From: an uncultured Bacilli bacterium
GTDB taxonomy: Bacteria > Bacillota_I > Bacilli_A > RF39 > UBA660
Direction of reading: 5' to 3'
Assembly: GCA_947591455.1 (NCBI GenBank)
Contig: CANQDC010000005.1
Span: 1-41,145 of the forward strand
DNA: 41,145 nucleotides
Under the pieces are notes generated by a model that saw only the letters and a list, made by a program, of their open reading frames with translations, searched no databases and was not told the DNA's origin. The translations under genes were made by a program, and so were the position numbers. Shown here piece by piece: positions 40,945 through 41,145 of the stretch (position 1 is the stretch's first letter; each line of letters opens with the position of its first letter).

Positions 40945-41145
40945 ATGAAAAAGAAGTTTAGAGTTTTATTAGTTATGTTAGGACTAATAATGCCATTTAT
41001 GGCAAATAATGTTTATGCCGAAGAAGATATCACGCAAGATGTAACAACTAATGATACAAGTTCCGAAAAAAATGACAGTGAAGATATTTTTACTTTAGAA
41101 GAAATAATAAGTAAAATTCCCGATGAATATACTTTGGATATAAAA
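40945..41145 (+). CDS. Secreted protein, N-terminal part (runs off the window)
   Basis: The first 67 residues of a longer protein. A clear signal peptide covers about residues 1-25 (MKKKFRVLLVMLGLIMPFMA then NNVYA before EED), with cleavage likely after Ala25. The mature start is acidic and Thr/Ser/Asn-rich (DITQDVTTNDTSSEKNDSED), typical of a surface-exposed linker, followed by LEEIISKIPDEYTLDI. AAAAGGAG precedes the ATG. Its promoter holds the G10 tract, so the surface protein is likely switched on and off. The family cannot be judged from this fragment. Confidence 0.8.
   Translation, partial: MKKKFRVLLVMLGLIMPFMANNVYAEEDITQDVTTNDTSSEKNDSEDIFTLEEIISKIPDEYTLDIK

Overview
The window is AT-rich, gene-dense chromosomal DNA from a low-GC, spore-forming member of the Bacillota using the standard code: TGA is a stop (for example in spoIVFB and mreC) and TGG encodes Trp. 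Spore genes (spoIVB, spoIVFA, spoIVFB, a YjcZ-like small protein) and the Bacillus-type order radC-mreC-mreD-spoIVFA-spoIVFB-rplU-prp-rpmA-(...)-obgE place it near Bacilli/Erysipelotrichia-like lineages, possibly one of the small-genome uncultured gut Bacilli. That lineage call is inference. No phage, transposase or CRISPR array is visible.

Layout. 1-2.6 kb: tRNA genes (Glu, Ile, Lys, Ser) around a minimal NHEJ pair (ku, ligase-only ligD). 2.6-3.7 kb: on the minus strand, a metal-ABC-type lipoprotein that has lost its usual His ligands, plus yidD. 3.8-9.5 kb: rnc, smc (short-armed), a tandem-fused thyX, then convergent def. 9.6-15 kb: a YjcZ-like gene, an ftsW/rodA-family gene, comEA, comEC, holA. 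15-17.1 kb: a large surface protein with a SipW-type signal and an FGE/C-type-lectin-like C-terminus. 17.1-27 kb: recD2, a 51-residue gene with a consensus-like forespore promoter, mutS, nusB, xseA/xseB, proS. 27-32.6 kb: sporulation and cell-shape genes (spoIVB, a SPOR-like protein, radC, mreC, mreD, spoIVFAB) followed by rplU-prp-rpmA. 32.6-39.2 kb: the accessory island. 39.2 kb to the end: obgE, a DUF192 gene, and the start of a secreted-protein gene whose promoter spacer contains a run of ten G.

The most novel region is 32.6-39.2 kb, where Spo0B sits in Bacillus subtilis. It holds four paralogous cytosolic proteins, each made of a shared 67-residue N-terminal cap, 7-12 tandem 34-residue repeats, and a shared 51-52-residue C-terminal cap. 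The repeats have a strong framework (Tyr1-His2-Glu3, Asp5-Met6, Ile9-Ala10, Leu21-Gly22, Thr24-[Ser/Ala]25-Arg26, Ser30-Leu31) and one striking hypervariable position (23). In the first paralog ten consecutive repeats carry ten different residues there. A trmB gene is embedded in the island, and a decayed trmB copy shows that a trmB-plus-repeat-gene unit was tandemly duplicated. The three promoters and three terminators in the island are near-identical. I do not recognise this family; it looks like a diversifying modular solenoid, possibly a recognition system.

Two other regulatory stories stand out. CATACTA-type -10 elements, as used by forespore sigma factors, lie 17-26 bases upstream of several starts, and a sigma-E-type promoter precedes spoIVFA. 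The G10 tract between the -35 and -10 boxes at 40.9 kb has the form of a phase-variable promoter.
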